Shown piece after piece: positions 34,072-43,398 of a stretch of 64,000 bases of DNA. This DNA is from Litoreibacter albidus. GTDB taxonomy: Bacteria > Pseudomonadota > Alphaproteobacteria > Rhodobacterales > Rhodobacteraceae. Position 1 is the first letter of the stretch, and every line of letters starts with the position of its first letter. The stretch covers positions 1 through 64,000 of the forward strand of contig NZ_FNOI01000006.1 of the NCBI RefSeq assembly GCF_900107015.1, read 5' to 3'. The position numbers were made by a program, and so were the translations under genes. Below the pieces are notes generated by a model. It was not told where the DNA came from. It made no database searches and worked only from the letters and a program-made list of their open reading frames with translations.

Positions 34072-34547
34072 CCACTGACGCGCGTTTTGAAGATGGGGCG
34101 GAGCGGCCTCTGCGCCTGAAGGCCGAAGGCAGCGAGGACATCACAGTGCTGTCCGCGCTGACCCAAGATGCGGTTTTCCCGATGTCGGAGACCACATGGA
34201 AGCCGGCGCAGCGCCGGTTTGCGGTGCTGCTGAACCGTTTCCGCTGGGAAGATCTGCCCGCCGCCAAACGCCATGGGCGCGATGTGGAGCGGGTGCGGGC
34301 GGTGCTGGCCTTTGATGACGTCACCAAAGTGACGTCCAGCGGGCTGGACCGCAACGACCCTGACTTGGTGTTGTCCTTGCTGTCGATCACTTGGCAGCCG
34401 TCGGAGGACGGGGCAGGGCGCTTTGAGTTGACGCTGGCGGGTGACGGCACAATCGCACTGGACGCCGAATGCATCAACATCACCCTGCAAGACGTGACGC
34501 GTCCCTACATTGCGCCGTCGCGCAAAGCGCCTAACCATCCGGAATGA
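34068..34547 (+). CDS. DUF2948 family protein
   Basis: This 159-residue protein is characteristic of alphaproteobacteria. Landmarks are [50 protein letters not shown] and the C-terminal [17 protein letters not shown]. Its function is unknown. It is translationally coupled to both neighbours, overlapping murA and the acetyltransferase gene by 4 bp each. Confidence 0.88.
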   Translation: MTTDARFEDGAERPLRLKAEGSEDITVLSALTQDAVFPMSETTWKPAQRRFAVLLNRFRWEDLPAAKRHGRDVERVRAVLAFDDVTKVTSSGLDRNDPDLVLSLLSITWQPSEDGAGRFELTLAGDGTIALDAECINITLQDVTRPYIAPSRKAPNHPE

Positions 34548-35038
34548 AGCTCCGCACGCTCACCAGCGCTGACGCGGAGGAGTTCCACGCGCTGCATATT
34601 GAGGGCGTGGAAACCTATCCGACCGCCTTTCTGCGGTCTGTGACGGAGGTGCGCGCCACCAGCCCAGAACGGACGGCCCACGTGCTCGACAGCGGCAAGA
34701 TGACGGGCGCGTTCTCGGAGGATGCGCTCGTGGGGTTCGCGGGGCTTGGGCGTAATGATTTCGCGTCGGCCCGCCACCGCGCGCAGGTCGGGCCGTTCTA
34801 TGTGAACCCCACTTTCCAAGGACAAGGCGCTGCGCAGGCATTGATGGATGCGCTTGTGACGAGGGCTTTGGGTCTCGGGTGTTTGCAGATGGAGCTTTAT
34901 GTGTGGTCGGGCAACCCGCGCGCGCAACGCTTCTACACGCGCAACGGCTTTGAGCAGGTGGGCGTTGTCCCGCGTTCCGTCATAATTGACGGCGTGCCCT
35001 ACGACGATTTATTCATGGTGCGGCTTTTGGATCGTTGA
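34544..35038 (+). CDS. GNAT-family N-acetyltransferase
   Basis: The protein has 164 residues. The acetyl-CoA site is visible in PFYVNPTFQGQGAAQALMD, and the C-terminal strand/helix ELYVWSGNPRAQRFYTRNGF is typical of GNAT enzymes. The substrate is unknown. It starts inside the DUF2948 stop (4-bp overlap), and hisD follows after 31 bp. Confidence 0.88.
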   Translation: MKLRTLTSADAEEFHALHIEGVETYPTAFLRSVTEVRATSPERTAHVLDSGKMTGAFSEDALVGFAGLGRNDFASARHRAQVGPFYVNPTFQGQGAAQALMDALVTRALGLGCLQMELYVWSGNPRAQRFYTRNGFEQVGVVPRSVIIDGVPYDDLFMVRLLDR

Positions 35039-35069
35039 GCCTGCCTGCGCCGCACGGTATGGAAGGCGC

Positions 35070-36374
35070 ATGCCTATATTTCTCAACAGCGCTGACGCTG
35101 ACTTCGACACCAAATTCGCCCAGCTTCTAACGATGAAGCGTGAAGACAGCCCCGATGTGGACGCTGTCGTTGCAGACATCATTGCTGATGTGCGCGCGCG
35201 CGGCGATGCGGCGGTGATAGAGCTGACCTCCAAATTTGACCGCTTGGACCTGACGCCGGAGACCATGGCGTTCTCGCGCAAGGAAATGGACGACGCGATT
35301 GCGACCGTACCCGCCGACCAACGCGCCGCGCTGGAGCTGGCCGCCGACCGTATCCGCGCCTATCACGACCGCCAATTGCCGCAAGACGCCACATGGGACG
35401 GGCCGCACGGCGAAATGCTGGGCTGGCGCTGGACCCCCGTTGAGGCCGCAGGGCTATATGTGCCGGGCGGCTTGGCGAGCTACCCGTCGTCGGTGCTTAT
35501 GAATGCGATCCCCGCGCAGGTCGCAGGGGTGGAGCGGCTGGTGATTTGCGCCCCGACACCAGACGGGACGACGAACCCGCTGGTGCTGCTCGCCGCGCGC
35601 CTGTCGGGCGTGGAGACCGTGTACCGCGTGGGCGGGGCACAGGCGATTGCGGCGCTGGCGTATGGCACGGACACCATCGCGCCCGTCGACAAGATCACCG
35701 GACCGGGCAACGCCTTCGTGGCGGCGGCCAAACGCCGCGTGTTCGGGCGCGTGGGCATCGACATGATTGCAGGCCCGTCAGAAATTTTGGTTATCGCCGA
35801 CAAGAATAACGACCCCGATTGGGTTGCGGTCGATTTGCTGTCGCAAGCGGAGCACGACGAGAGCGCGCAAAGCCTGCTGATCACCGATGACGCGGCCTTC
35901 GGGGCGGCGGTGGCCGACGCTGTCGAGGCCCGTTTGCAAACGCTGGAGCGCCGCGATATCGCGGGGCCAAGCTGGCGGGACTTTGGCGCAGTGATCGTTG
36001 TGAAAGACATGGAGGAGGCGCTCGTCCTGTCAGACAGGATCGCGCCAGAGCACCTTGAAATTGCGTGTGAAAATGCCGACGATCTGGCTGCGCGCGTGCG
36101 CCACGCTGGCGCGATTTTCATCGGGGCCTACACGCCGGAAGCTATTGGCGACTACATCGGCGGGCCGAACCACGTGCTGCCAACGGCCCGCTCCGCGCGG
36201 TTCTCCTCTGGGTTGTCGGTGATGGATTTCGTGAAGCGCACGACGATGGCGCGGATGACGCCGGACGCTTTGAAGGCCATCGGCCCTGCGGCAGAAACGC
36301 TGGCAAAAGCCGAAGGGCTGGAGGCGCACGGCCTATCGGTCCGCGCCCGTTTGGACCGGTTGAACGACGTATGA
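35070..36374 (+). CDS. hisD: Histidinol dehydrogenase
   Basis: HisD oxidises histidinol to histidine, the last two steps of histidine synthesis, with zinc and NAD. The protein has 434 residues from the ATG at 35070, with GGAAGG just upstream; the frame extends to 34986 inside the acetyltransferase gene. Signatures are GLYVPGG, KITGPGNAFVAAAKR, GPSEILVIAD, the zinc/active-site AEHDESAQ and APEHLEI. It stands apart from other his genes, as in many alphaproteobacteria. Confidence 0.95.
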   Translation: MPIFLNSADADFDTKFAQLLTMKREDSPDVDAVVADIIADVRARGDAAVIELTSKFDRLDLTPETMAFSRKEMDDAIATVPADQRAALELAADRIRAYHDRQLPQDATWDGPHGEMLGWRWTPVEAAGLYVPGGLASYPSSVLMNAIPAQVAGVERLVICAPTPDGTTNPLVLLAARLSGVETVYRVGGAQAIAALAYGTDTIAPVDKITGPGNAFVAAAKRRVFGRVGIDMIAGPSEILVIADKNNDPDWVAVDLLSQAEHDESAQSLLITDDAAFGAAVADAVEARLQTLERRDIAGPSWRDFGAVIVVKDMEEALVLSDRIAPEHLEIACENADDLAARVRHAGAIFIGAYTPEAIGDYIGGPNHVLPTARSARFSSGLSVMDFVKRTTMARMTPDALKAIGPAAETLAKAEGLEAHGLSVRARLDRLNDV

Positions 36375-36512
36375 CGGGGTGTGCACGCGGTACCTTGCGT
36401 CAAAGCGCATAACGTGCGGTATTTACGGGCGGCGCTTGAGGTGTCGGCATATTAGAATTGGTTAGGCTTTCGGCGACTTAAAGTAGTGCGAAGTGCAAAA
36501 GGTAGTGACGGT

Positions 36513-36983
36513 ATGAGCCAGCTTTGTGAGATCACCATTGACGACAGCGGCTTGCCGACCCCCACTGCGGAGATCGAGCAGGAGCGCAAGGTCGCCATCT
36601 TTGATTTGCTGGAGGCGAATGAGTTCGCGCTGCCGCAAGACGGCGCGCCGGAGGGGCCTTACAAGCTGGACCTGTCCATTCGCGAACGCCGTTTGGTATT
36701 CGATTTACACACCGAAGACGACCAGAAGGCGGCGGAGTTTCACCTGTCACTGGGGCCGTTCCGGCAGGTGGTAAAGGACTACTTCCAGATTTGCGAAAGC
36801 TACTTTGATGCGGTGAAAAAGCTGCCCCCCAGCCAGATCGAGACGATCGACATGGCGCGGCGCGGCATCCACAACGAAGGGGCCCGCGTACTGGAGGACC
36901 GCCTAGAGGGCAAGGCGATCATCGACACGGACACCGCCCGCCGCCTGTTCACCCTCATTTGCGTTTTGCATTTCGGCGGCTAA
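36513..36983 (+). CDS. UPF0262 family protein
   Basis: This 156-residue protein starts at the ATG 36513 and belongs to the alphaproteobacterial UPF0262 family. It shows ERKVAIFDLLEANEF, LSIRERRLVFDL, SLGPFRQVVKDYFQICESYF and DMARRGIHNEGARVL. No function is known. It sits between hisD and a low-Mr phosphatase gene, 4 bp before the latter, an arrangement I recognise from related genomes. Confidence 0.88.
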   Translation: MSQLCEITIDDSGLPTPTAEIEQERKVAIFDLLEANEFALPQDGAPEGPYKLDLSIRERRLVFDLHTEDDQKAAEFHLSLGPFRQVVKDYFQICESYFDAVKKLPPSQIETIDMARRGIHNEGARVLEDRLEGKAIIDTDTARRLFTLICVLHFGG

Positions 36984-36987
36984 GGGC

Positions 36988-37446
36988 ATGGGTGTGGATA
37001 AACCTCAATCGGTTTTGTTCTGCTGCGACCACAACGCCGTGCGCTCGCCCATGGCTGAGGGCTTGATGAAAAAGTTCTATGGCACGGATATCTACATCCA
37101 GTCGGCGGGGGTCAAAAACGATCTGGACGTGGACGGTTTTGCCGTCGCGGTGTGCCAAGAGATGGATGTGGAGCTGTCACGTCACCGCACGCGCTCCTTC
37201 GAGGAAATGCAGGAATGGGGCGATGACCTTTCGGGGTTCGACCTCATCGTGTCGCTTAGCCCAGCGTCCCAGCGACTGGCGCTGGAGTTGACGCAAATCT
37301 ACCATTTGACGGTAGAATACTGGCCGATCCTTGACCCAACGGGGTTGGGGGAGGGGCGCGAGGAAAAGCTGAATTCCTACCGCATGGCCCGCGACCAGAT
37401 CAAAGACCGTATCTTGGGCCGCTTCGGCGCGCCGACCAACCTGTAA
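36988..37446 (+). CDS. Low-molecular-weight phosphotyrosine phosphatase-like protein
   Basis: The protein has 152 residues. The phosphatase loop CDHNAVRS (C-x5-R, about residues 13-19) opens the protein as in low-Mr tyrosine phosphatases and arsenate reductases. The general-acid Asp is probably in WPILDPTG. No second reducing Cys pair typical of ArsC is obvious. It follows the UPF0262 gene closely, and the next gene, infA, is about 200 bp away. Confidence 0.85.
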   Translation: MGVDKPQSVLFCCDHNAVRSPMAEGLMKKFYGTDIYIQSAGVKNDLDVDGFAVAVCQEMDVELSRHRTRSFEEMQEWGDDLSGFDLIVSLSPASQRLALELTQIYHLTVEYWPILDPTGLGEGREEKLNSYRMARDQIKDRILGRFGAPTNL

Positions 37447-37644
37447 GCACAGAATCAGCCGTACGGGCGCGCAAAACCCGCGCGTATTCGGCCCTTTGCA
37501 CGCCAGTAGAGCGGTCTGCACCCCCGATCCCCCGACATTTGTGCCGCGTTCCTTGGTGTTTGCGCACAATCCCCTTGAAAACCCGTGAGTCCCGGCGCAT
37601 TTAGTGCCAGTCCGCACTTTGGCGGGCACAACAACGGAGTGAAC

Positions 37645-37863
37645 ATGGCCAAGGAAGAACTGCTCGAATTCCCCGGCGTCGTGAAGGAACTCCTGCCTAA
37701 CGCGACATTCCTGGTCGAGCTGGAAAACGGCCATACGATCATCGCGCACACGGCAGGCAAGATGCGCAAGAATCGCATCCGCGTTCTGGCAGGCGACAAG
37801 GTACAGGTCGAGATGACCCCTTACGATCTGACCAAGGGTCGGATCAACTACCGCTTCAAGTGA
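37645..37863 (+). CDS. infA: Translation initiation factor IF-1
   Basis: This 72-residue OB-fold protein begins [20 protein letters not shown] and ends [11 protein letters not shown]. It matches IF-1 along its length. IF-1 binds the ribosomal A site during initiation. The ATG at 37645 is preceded by ACGGAGTG. The 198-bp gap upstream should contain its promoter. The stop overlaps the GTG start of the maf gene. Confidence 0.96.
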   Translation: MAKEELLEFPGVVKELLPNATFLVELENGHTIIAHTAGKMRKNRIRVLAGDKVQVEMTPYDLTKGRINYRFK

Positions 37864-38456
37864 CCGCTCTGACCCGGGGTGCCGGGTTGAAGCTCGTGCT
37901 CGGCTCCGGCTCGCCACGGCGGCTGGAGCTTTTGGCGACTCTGGGTATCGTCCCAGATGACATCCGCCCCCCCGACATCAACGAAGACCCGTTGCCGGCC
38001 GAGAAGCCGCGCGAATATTGCCGCCGCATTGCGCGCAGCAAAGCGGAGGCCTTGACGCTGGCGGAGGGCGAGGTCGCACTTTGCGCTGACACGACGGTGG
38101 CCTTGGGCCGCCGGATCATGGGCAAGCCCGCAGATGCGGATGAGGCGGCGAAGTTCCTGATGTCGCTGTCGGGGCGTCGCCACCGTGTGATCACGGCAAT
38201 GGCGGCCAAATGCGGCGACCAGATTTGGACGGCGGATGTTGTAACCGTCGTGAAGATGAAGAACGTATCAAACGAAGAGCTGAACGCCTACCTCGCCACC
38301 AACGACTGGCAGGGCAAGGCGGGCGGCTACGGCATCCAAGGGCCTGCGGGGGCGCTGATCCCGTGGATACAAGGCTCCTACACCGGGGTCATGGGACTGC
38401 CCGTGGCGGAGGCCGCGCAATTGCTGAAAACAGCGGGATATGAGGCGACACGATGA
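37860..38456 (+). CDS. maf: Maf-family nucleotide pyrophosphatase
   Basis: The protein has 198 residues, starting with GTG in a GTGA overlap with infA. Maf signatures are [18 protein letters not shown], the catalytic [11 protein letters not shown] and the lysine-containing [14 protein letters not shown], then [13 protein letters not shown]. Maf proteins hydrolyse modified or canonical nucleoside triphosphates to the monophosphate and act in house-cleaning. Coupling to infA and the RNase gene is usual in this lineage. Confidence 0.92.
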   Translation: MTALTRGAGLKLVLGSGSPRRLELLATLGIVPDDIRPPDINEDPLPAEKPREYCRRIARSKAEALTLAEGEVALCADTTVALGRRIMGKPADADEAAKFLMSLSGRRHRVITAMAAKCGDQIWTADVVTVVKMKNVSNEELNAYLATNDWQGKAGGYGIQGPAGALIPWIQGSYTGVMGLPVAEAAQLLKTAGYEATR

Positions 38457-39481
38457 AGGGTGCATTGATAGTTTTGGGGGAGTTGGCTGGCCGCGACGCG
38501 GCGGCCCGCATGGTCGACGGCATTCTGGACGACCTGCTGCTGGCCCCTGACGACAACGCCCCACCCGCACCCGGTGCGATCTACCGCGCTGTGGCCGACC
38601 GCCCCTTAAAGGGGCAGGGCGGCATGATGATGACCCTTCCCGACGGGCAAACTGCGCTGTTTCGCGGCGCACAGGGCCTAAAGCCCGGCACGACGATGCT
38701 GGTTCAGGTGACGTCCTACGCGGAGACGCATAAGGCGGTTCCGGTGACGGACCGGCTGATTTTCAAGGGGCGCAGCGTAATCGTGACGCCGGGTGCCAAG
38801 GGGCTGAATGTCTCGCGGCAAGTGCGTGACGAGGATGCGCGCGAGGAGCTTCTGGAGGCTTTGCACCGCTCGCGGGCGCCGGAATCCGGTCACGGTGTGA
38901 TCATTCGCACCGGCGCGCTTGGGCTGGATCCGGACGCCATCGCGGAGGAGGCCGACAGCTTGCTGGATTTGGCCGACGCGGTTCTGGCGGATGTGGACGG
39001 CGCGCCGGAGCTTTTGGTCGACGCGCCCGGCCCACATGATTTGGCGTGGCGCGACTGGCCCCACGCAGACAAGACGGTTGAAGGCTTCGAGGCCTACGGC
39101 GTGCTGGACGCTTTGGCGGAGCTGGACCGCGCGGAGGTGCCGCTGGGCCAAGCCTCCATGTTCATCGAGCCAACCCGCGCCTTGGTGGCGGTCGATGTGA
39201 ACACCGGCGGTGATTTCTCTCCCGCGTCTGGACTAAAGGCCAATCTGGCGGTGGCAAAAGCCCTGCCGCGGATGTTGCGCCTGCGCGGCCTTGGCGGGCA
39301 GATCACGCTTGATCTGGCGCCGATGCCGAAGAAAGACCGCAAGCAGTTCGAAATATCGCTGCGCAGCGCCTTCAGGGCGGACCCGATCGAAACGTCGCTG
39401 GTGGGGTGGACGCCGCTTGGGCACTATGAATTGCAGCGCAAGCGCGAACGTTTGCCAGTGCCTACGGGGCTGGCGCAATGA
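38453..39481 (+). CDS. Ribonuclease E/G family protein, short form
   Basis: The protein has 342 residues. An S1-like part (about 35-115) is followed by the nuclease core, with the metal-binding Asp in [16 protein letters not shown] and a second Asp in QITLDLAPM. Full RNase G or E is much longer. This short form ends soon after the core and contains no cysteine, so the zinc link seen in RNase E is absent. It is coupled by 4-bp overlaps to maf and yacG. A role in rRNA 5' processing is likely by family. Confidence 0.87.
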   Translation: MKGALIVLGELAGRDAAARMVDGILDDLLLAPDDNAPPAPGAIYRAVADRPLKGQGGMMMTLPDGQTALFRGAQGLKPGTTMLVQVTSYAETHKAVPVTDRLIFKGRSVIVTPGAKGLNVSRQVRDEDAREELLEALHRSRAPESGHGVIIRTGALGLDPDAIAEEADSLLDLADAVLADVDGAPELLVDAPGPHDLAWRDWPHADKTVEGFEAYGVLDALAELDRAEVPLGQASMFIEPTRALVAVDVNTGGDFSPASGLKANLAVAKALPRMLRLRGLGGQITLDLAPMPKKDRKQFEISLRSAFRADPIETSLVGWTPLGHYELQRKRERLPVPTGLAQ

Positions 39482-39696
39482 GCTGCCCGATTTGCGCCAA
39501 GGAGGCGGTCGAAAAGTTCCGCCCGTTCTGCTCCAAGCGCTGTGCCGACGTCGATTTGGGCCGCTGGATGAGCGGATCTTACGCAATAGCCAGCGAGGAC
39601 CCCGATGATGATGACGAATTGATGCAAGAGCTGGAGAAGAAGCTGGGCGAAATCGCCGCTGGCGGCCCCGCAGGGGATGGCTCGAAGCCACATTAA
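39478..39696 (+). CDS. yacG: DNA gyrase inhibitor YacG
   Basis: This 72-residue zinc protein shows the YacG pattern [20 protein letters not shown] (four Cys) and [11 protein letters not shown]. The tail is acidic. YacG binds GyrB and reduces DNA gyrase activity. It is the last gene of the murA-to-yacG block and overlaps the RNase gene by 4 bp. Confidence 0.92.
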   Translation: MSCPICAKEAVEKFRPFCSKRCADVDLGRWMSGSYAIASEDPDDDDELMQELEKKLGEIAAGGPAGDGSKPH

Positions 39697-39808
39697 CGTC
39701 TTCTGGGAGAGGTTTTTTATTTTTCGTGCACAAGGCTCTGGACACCACGAAAACACTGGCCTAGATAGTCCCACGTTCGCAGGCAAACACCCTATGCGAA
39801 CGCCCGGT

Positions 39809-39883
39809 GCCCGGGTAGCTCAGGGGTAGAGCAGTGGATTGAAAATCCTCGTGTCGGTGGTTCAAATCCGCCCCTGGGCACCA
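39809..39883 (+). tRNA. tRNA-Phe (anticodon GAA)
   Basis: The acceptor GCCCGGG pairs with CCTGGGC, followed by A and encoded CCA. The D-arm TAGCTCAGGGGTAGAGC and the anticodon loop TTGAAAA (anticodon GAA) identify phenylalanine. The T-arm GGTGGTTCAAATCCGCC is standard. Confidence 0.95.
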
Positions 39884-39924
39884 CTTTTACCCCCTTTATG
39901 ATAGATACCTAGCACCCAAGTCGG

Positions 39925-42360
39925 CTAGCTTCGCATCCGTGCGAACGTCGGATCGTAGGGGGAGGGGGCGATGACTTCGGCGGCGATCAGGTCTCCGTAC
40001 ATATCCAATTCCACAACAGTCCCGACTGTGGCGAGCATAGGGTCGATGAACGCATAGGCTAGGTTAATGCCGAGCCGGTGCCCCCACTCCGCCGATGTGA
40101 CGGTGCCCACGACGTTCCCGTCCTGCATCACCGAGGCGCCGCCGTGGGCGGGGGCGTGGGTTGCGTTGATCTTGAGTGTAACGAGCTGCTTGGTCGCGCC
40201 CTCTGCCTGTCGCCGGATCAGGGCGTCCTTGCCGTTGAAGTCGCCTTTGTCGATTTTCACGAACCGCGACAGGCCGGTCTCAAACGGATCAAACTCCGTG
40301 ATCAAATCGGCCTTCCAGTGCAAAAAACCTTTCTCCATGCGCATCGTGTCCACGGCGCGGGCGCCGAACAGTTTCATGTCATATGCCTCGCCGGCTTGGC
40401 GCAAAGTTAGATAGACGGCGTAAAGCGATGCGTTGGGGACGTGAATTTCATACGCCAATTCCCCAGAGAAACTGACGCCCATGACCGTGGCGGGGGCGAA
40501 GCCGATGAAGCATTCGCGCACCGACAGCCATGGGAACGCGGTGGCGGACCAGTCACCGCGCGCACAGCTTGCGAGTACCGCGCGCGCGTTGGGGCCGGCG
40601 AGGACAAGGATGGTGTAGTCATTGGTCAAGCTGCGCAGCGCTACGTCTTCGCCGTCGCGCTGGTGGGCTTTGAGCCAGTCCATGTCATGGCTCTCGCTTG
40701 CAGCGGCGGAGCCGTACCAAAGCCGCGCCGGACCGCGATCAGAGGCGGGGAGGTTGGCGATTGTGGCCTCTGCCTTGACGCAGCCTTGGTGGTTGAGCAG
40801 ATAGCCCAGCCCGACGCGCCCATCGCGTTTGGCGACGGTGCCGCAGAACATGCGGTCAAGGAAAGCGTGGCGGTCGGCACCGGTGATTTCGATCCGGTTG
40901 AAGCCGTTGACCTCTGCCAAGCCCACGTTTTCCGCGACGTTGCGCACTTCGGCCCCGATGACGTCGAATGCTTCGTCAAAGTCGAAGCTCAAGTTGGGGT
41001 GAAAGTCCGGCGCGGGTTTGATGTAGTCGACCCGTTCCCAGCCGTTCACAACGGTGAATTCCGCCCCCTCTGCCGCCATGATCGGGGTGAGGGGGGTGGT
41101 TTTGGCGGGCCGCCCGGCGGGGCGGTGCTCATGGGGGAAGTGAAAGCGGAATTCGTTTTGGTAATCCTCAATCGCTTTGAGGGCGGTTAGCTCGACATTT
41201 GTGTGGCCAGCAAAACGGCGCGGGTCGATAACCCATGTGTCGTAGCAGGCCTCCCCATGCACGATCTGCTGCGCCAGAAGCCAGCCGTGGCCGCCGCCTT
41301 CGCCAAGACCCGCGCGTAAGCCGATGATGCAGAACGCATTGCGCTTGTTCGGGATCGGTCCGACCAGCGGGGCCCCGTCAATCGTGTAGGTGATGGGGCC
41401 GTTGACGACGCGTTTGATCCCTGTGTCCATCAGGACCGGCATGCGCTCGAACGCGCCTTCCAAGACATCCATCACACGGTCCATGTCGTCGGGGCACAGG
41501 TCATTGGAAAACTCTGGGCTGATGCCGTCCATCCCCCATGTCTTGCAGTCCTGCTCATAAAAGCCGACCAGCAACCCGCCTTTTTCCTGACGCGAGTAGT
41601 AGTCCGAGATCGGGCAGCGCAGCAGTGGCATACGGTGTCCAGCCTCCGCGATCGCGGGGATGTCTTCGGTGATGAAATACTGATGCTCCATCGACGCGAC
41701 GGGATGGTGTACCCCCATCATCGCGCCGACTTCATTGACGCGGTAGCCGCAGGCGTTGACCACAATATCGCAGTCGATGTCGCCGTGCAGCGTGTGCACC
41801 GTCCATGTGTCGTCTTTGTGCTGGGTGAGCGCGGTCACCGGCGTGTTGCGGTAGACCTGCGCACCGGCCTTGCGCGCATGATAGGCCAGCGCCTGACACA
41901 GCTGCGCGGGGTCGATGTCGCCGTCTTCGCCGTCCCAAAGACCGCCAAGCAAATTGTCGGTAGAGATGAGCGGATGGCGGCGGGCGCATTCCTCTGCGTC
42001 GATTACTTCGTACTCGACCCCCATGCCTCGCGCCATGGAGGCAAAGTGGCGATACCCTTGCATCTGGGCGGGGGTGTTGGCCAGCCGGATGCCACCGTCG
42101 CCGTGGTGATACCCCACGGGATATTCGGGGTCGTCTCGCAGTTTTTTGTAAAGCGCGATGGAGTGGGATTTCAGCCCGACCATCGTTTGTGTCATGCCGA
42201 AATTCGTGACCTGCGCCGCGGAATGCCAAGTCGTGCCCGACGTCAGCTCGTCCCGCTCAACAAGGACGACGTCGCTCCAGCCTTCTTGCGTCAGATGATA
42301 CAGTGTGGAGCAGCCTGCGATGCCACCACCGATAACGACAACCTTGGTCCGAGTCTTCAT
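39925..42360 (-). CDS. Dimethylglycine/sarcosine dehydrogenase-like FAD and folate enzyme
   Basis: The protein has 811 residues in the usual order: an N-terminal FAD domain of the D-amino-acid oxidase type (VVVIGGGIAGCSTLYHL; SGTTWHSAAQVTNFG, the covalent-flavin region), an FAO_M linker (about 370-425), and a GcvT-like folate domain (about 430-800; RRQAEGATKQLVTLKI, SAEWGHRLGINLAYA). Such enzymes oxidatively demethylate dimethylglycine or sarcosine and pass the C1 unit to tetrahydrofolate. GGGAGC precedes the ATG. It is divergent from a LysR gene across a perfect inverted repeat, so it is probably that regulator's target. Confidence 0.88.
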   Translation of the reverse strand: MKTRTKVVVIGGGIAGCSTLYHLTQEGWSDVVLVERDELTSGTTWHSAAQVTNFGMTQTMVGLKSHSIALYKKLRDDPEYPVGYHHGDGGIRLANTPAQMQGYRHFASMARGMGVEYEVIDAEECARRHPLISTDNLLGGLWDGEDGDIDPAQLCQALAYHARKAGAQVYRNTPVTALTQHKDDTWTVHTLHGDIDCDIVVNACGYRVNEVGAMMGVHHPVASMEHQYFITEDIPAIAEAGHRMPLLRCPISDYYSRQEKGGLLVGFYEQDCKTWGMDGISPEFSNDLCPDDMDRVMDVLEGAFERMPVLMDTGIKRVVNGPITYTIDGAPLVGPIPNKRNAFCIIGLRAGLGEGGGHGWLLAQQIVHGEACYDTWVIDPRRFAGHTNVELTALKAIEDYQNEFRFHFPHEHRPAGRPAKTTPLTPIMAAEGAEFTVVNGWERVDYIKPAPDFHPNLSFDFDEAFDVIGAEVRNVAENVGLAEVNGFNRIEITGADRHAFLDRMFCGTVAKRDGRVGLGYLLNHQGCVKAEATIANLPASDRGPARLWYGSAAASESHDMDWLKAHQRDGEDVALRSLTNDYTILVLAGPNARAVLASCARGDWSATAFPWLSVRECFIGFAPATVMGVSFSGELAYEIHVPNASLYAVYLTLRQAGEAYDMKLFGARAVDTMRMEKGFLHWKADLITEFDPFETGLSRFVKIDKGDFNGKDALIRRQAEGATKQLVTLKINATHAPAHGGASVMQDGNVVGTVTSAEWGHRLGINLAYAFIDPMLATVGTVVELDMYGDLIAAEVIAPSPYDPTFARMRS

Positions 42361-42422
42361 GGCATGCTCCCTTTTGCGCCTTGGCTGCAGAGTTGCAAAA
42401 GAACATTCCTTTGAAAAATAGT

Positions 42423-42439
42423 TTAATACGAGGTATTAA
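42423..42439. promoter_or_regulatory. Inverted repeat TTAATAC-GAG-GTATTAA, likely LysR binding site
   Basis: A perfect 7-bp inverted repeat with a 3-base centre lies between the divergent DMGDH-like and LysR genes, 23 bp before the LysR start. LysR proteins typically bind such ATAC-N-GTAT sites to control themselves and the divergent target. Confidence 0.65.
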
Positions 42440-42461
42440 GCCTGAAAATCAGAGGTTAATG

Positions 42462-43379
42462 ATGCCCATATCCCTTCGCGCGATGCGCTACTTACAGGCC
42501 GTGTTGCGCCAAGGCAGCATCACGGCGGCGGCGGAGGAGATGAATGTCGCGGCCTCGGCAATCGCGTCGGCGCTCAATCAGGCGGAGGACGCCTTCGGGA
42601 TGGCGCTGGTGACGCGGGCGCGGTCCAAGGGGGTGTTTCCCACCTTGGCGGGGCACGATGTGCAGCGGCGCGTCGACGATCTTCTAGAGCGCTATGATGC
42701 GCTACTAAGCGATGTTTCCGATTTGCAGTCAGGACTTTCGGGAAATCTGGCGATTGGCTTTAACGCCCCCATAGCGCCTGCGTTTCTACCCCAAATCTGC
42801 GCGCCATTGCTTCAGGCGCACCCTGACGTGACCCTGACGCTGAGGGAGGCAGATAACACGTCGGCGCAGCGCGACCTGATAAACGGCCAGCTCGACGTGA
42901 TTATCTACGTAGCGGAGCTGCCCAACCCGCAGATCGAGACGCAATCGCTGATCTACGCACCCACGTATTTCCTATGCCCAGCGGACCATCCGCTTGCGGC
43001 GGGTACGTCTGTGTCGGTGTCCCAGATCGCGCGCGAACCGCTGATCCTTTTGGACCGACCTGCGGCGCGCGGCTACTACATGGACCTGCTGGAGCAAAGC
43101 GGGGAGGCGTTGCACATCGTCGCCACCGTTAACTCGACCGAAATGGTCCGCTCCATGGTGGCGGCGGGGCTGGGCGTCTCACTGCTGAATATGCGCCCGC
43201 GCGAGGTGCCGCCCTACGCAGGGCGCGACATCCGGTGCTTGCCTATATCGGGCGCGTCGTCGGGCGTCACATTTTCACTGGGCTTCGCGCCTGGGCCAAA
43301 ACGGCGGTTGGTGCAAATGTTCATTGACGACTGCACCGCGTTTTTCGACGGGCCGGAAGGGGCCAAACTGATCGTATGA
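42462..43379 (+). CDS. LysR-family transcriptional regulator
   Basis: The protein has 305 residues from the ATG at 42462 (an adjacent ATG at 42459 is equally possible); AGAGG lies just upstream, and the longer frame would read through the inverted repeat. The N-terminal HTH is MRYLQAVLRQGSITAAAEEMNVAASAIAS (first half shown in family alignments), and the effector domain spans about 92-290. It probably regulates the divergent dimethylglycine-dehydrogenase-like gene in response to a methylated glycine or betaine derivative. Confidence 0.88.
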   Translation: MPISLRAMRYLQAVLRQGSITAAAEEMNVAASAIASALNQAEDAFGMALVTRARSKGVFPTLAGHDVQRRVDDLLERYDALLSDVSDLQSGLSGNLAIGFNAPIAPAFLPQICAPLLQAHPDVTLTLREADNTSAQRDLINGQLDVIIYVAELPNPQIETQSLIYAPTYFLCPADHPLAAGTSVSVSQIAREPLILLDRPAARGYYMDLLEQSGEALHIVATVNSTEMVRSMVAAGLGVSLLNMRPREVPPYAGRDIRCLPISGASSGVTFSLGFAPGPKRRLVQMFIDDCTAFFDGPEGAKLIV

Positions 43380-43398
43380 CTATGCGCGTGCGTGGCCG

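Noticed and set aside
40441-42414. Long plus-strand frames opposite the dimethylglycine-dehydrogenase-like gene
   Set aside because: No protein-family features; the minus-strand enzyme explains the codon pattern.
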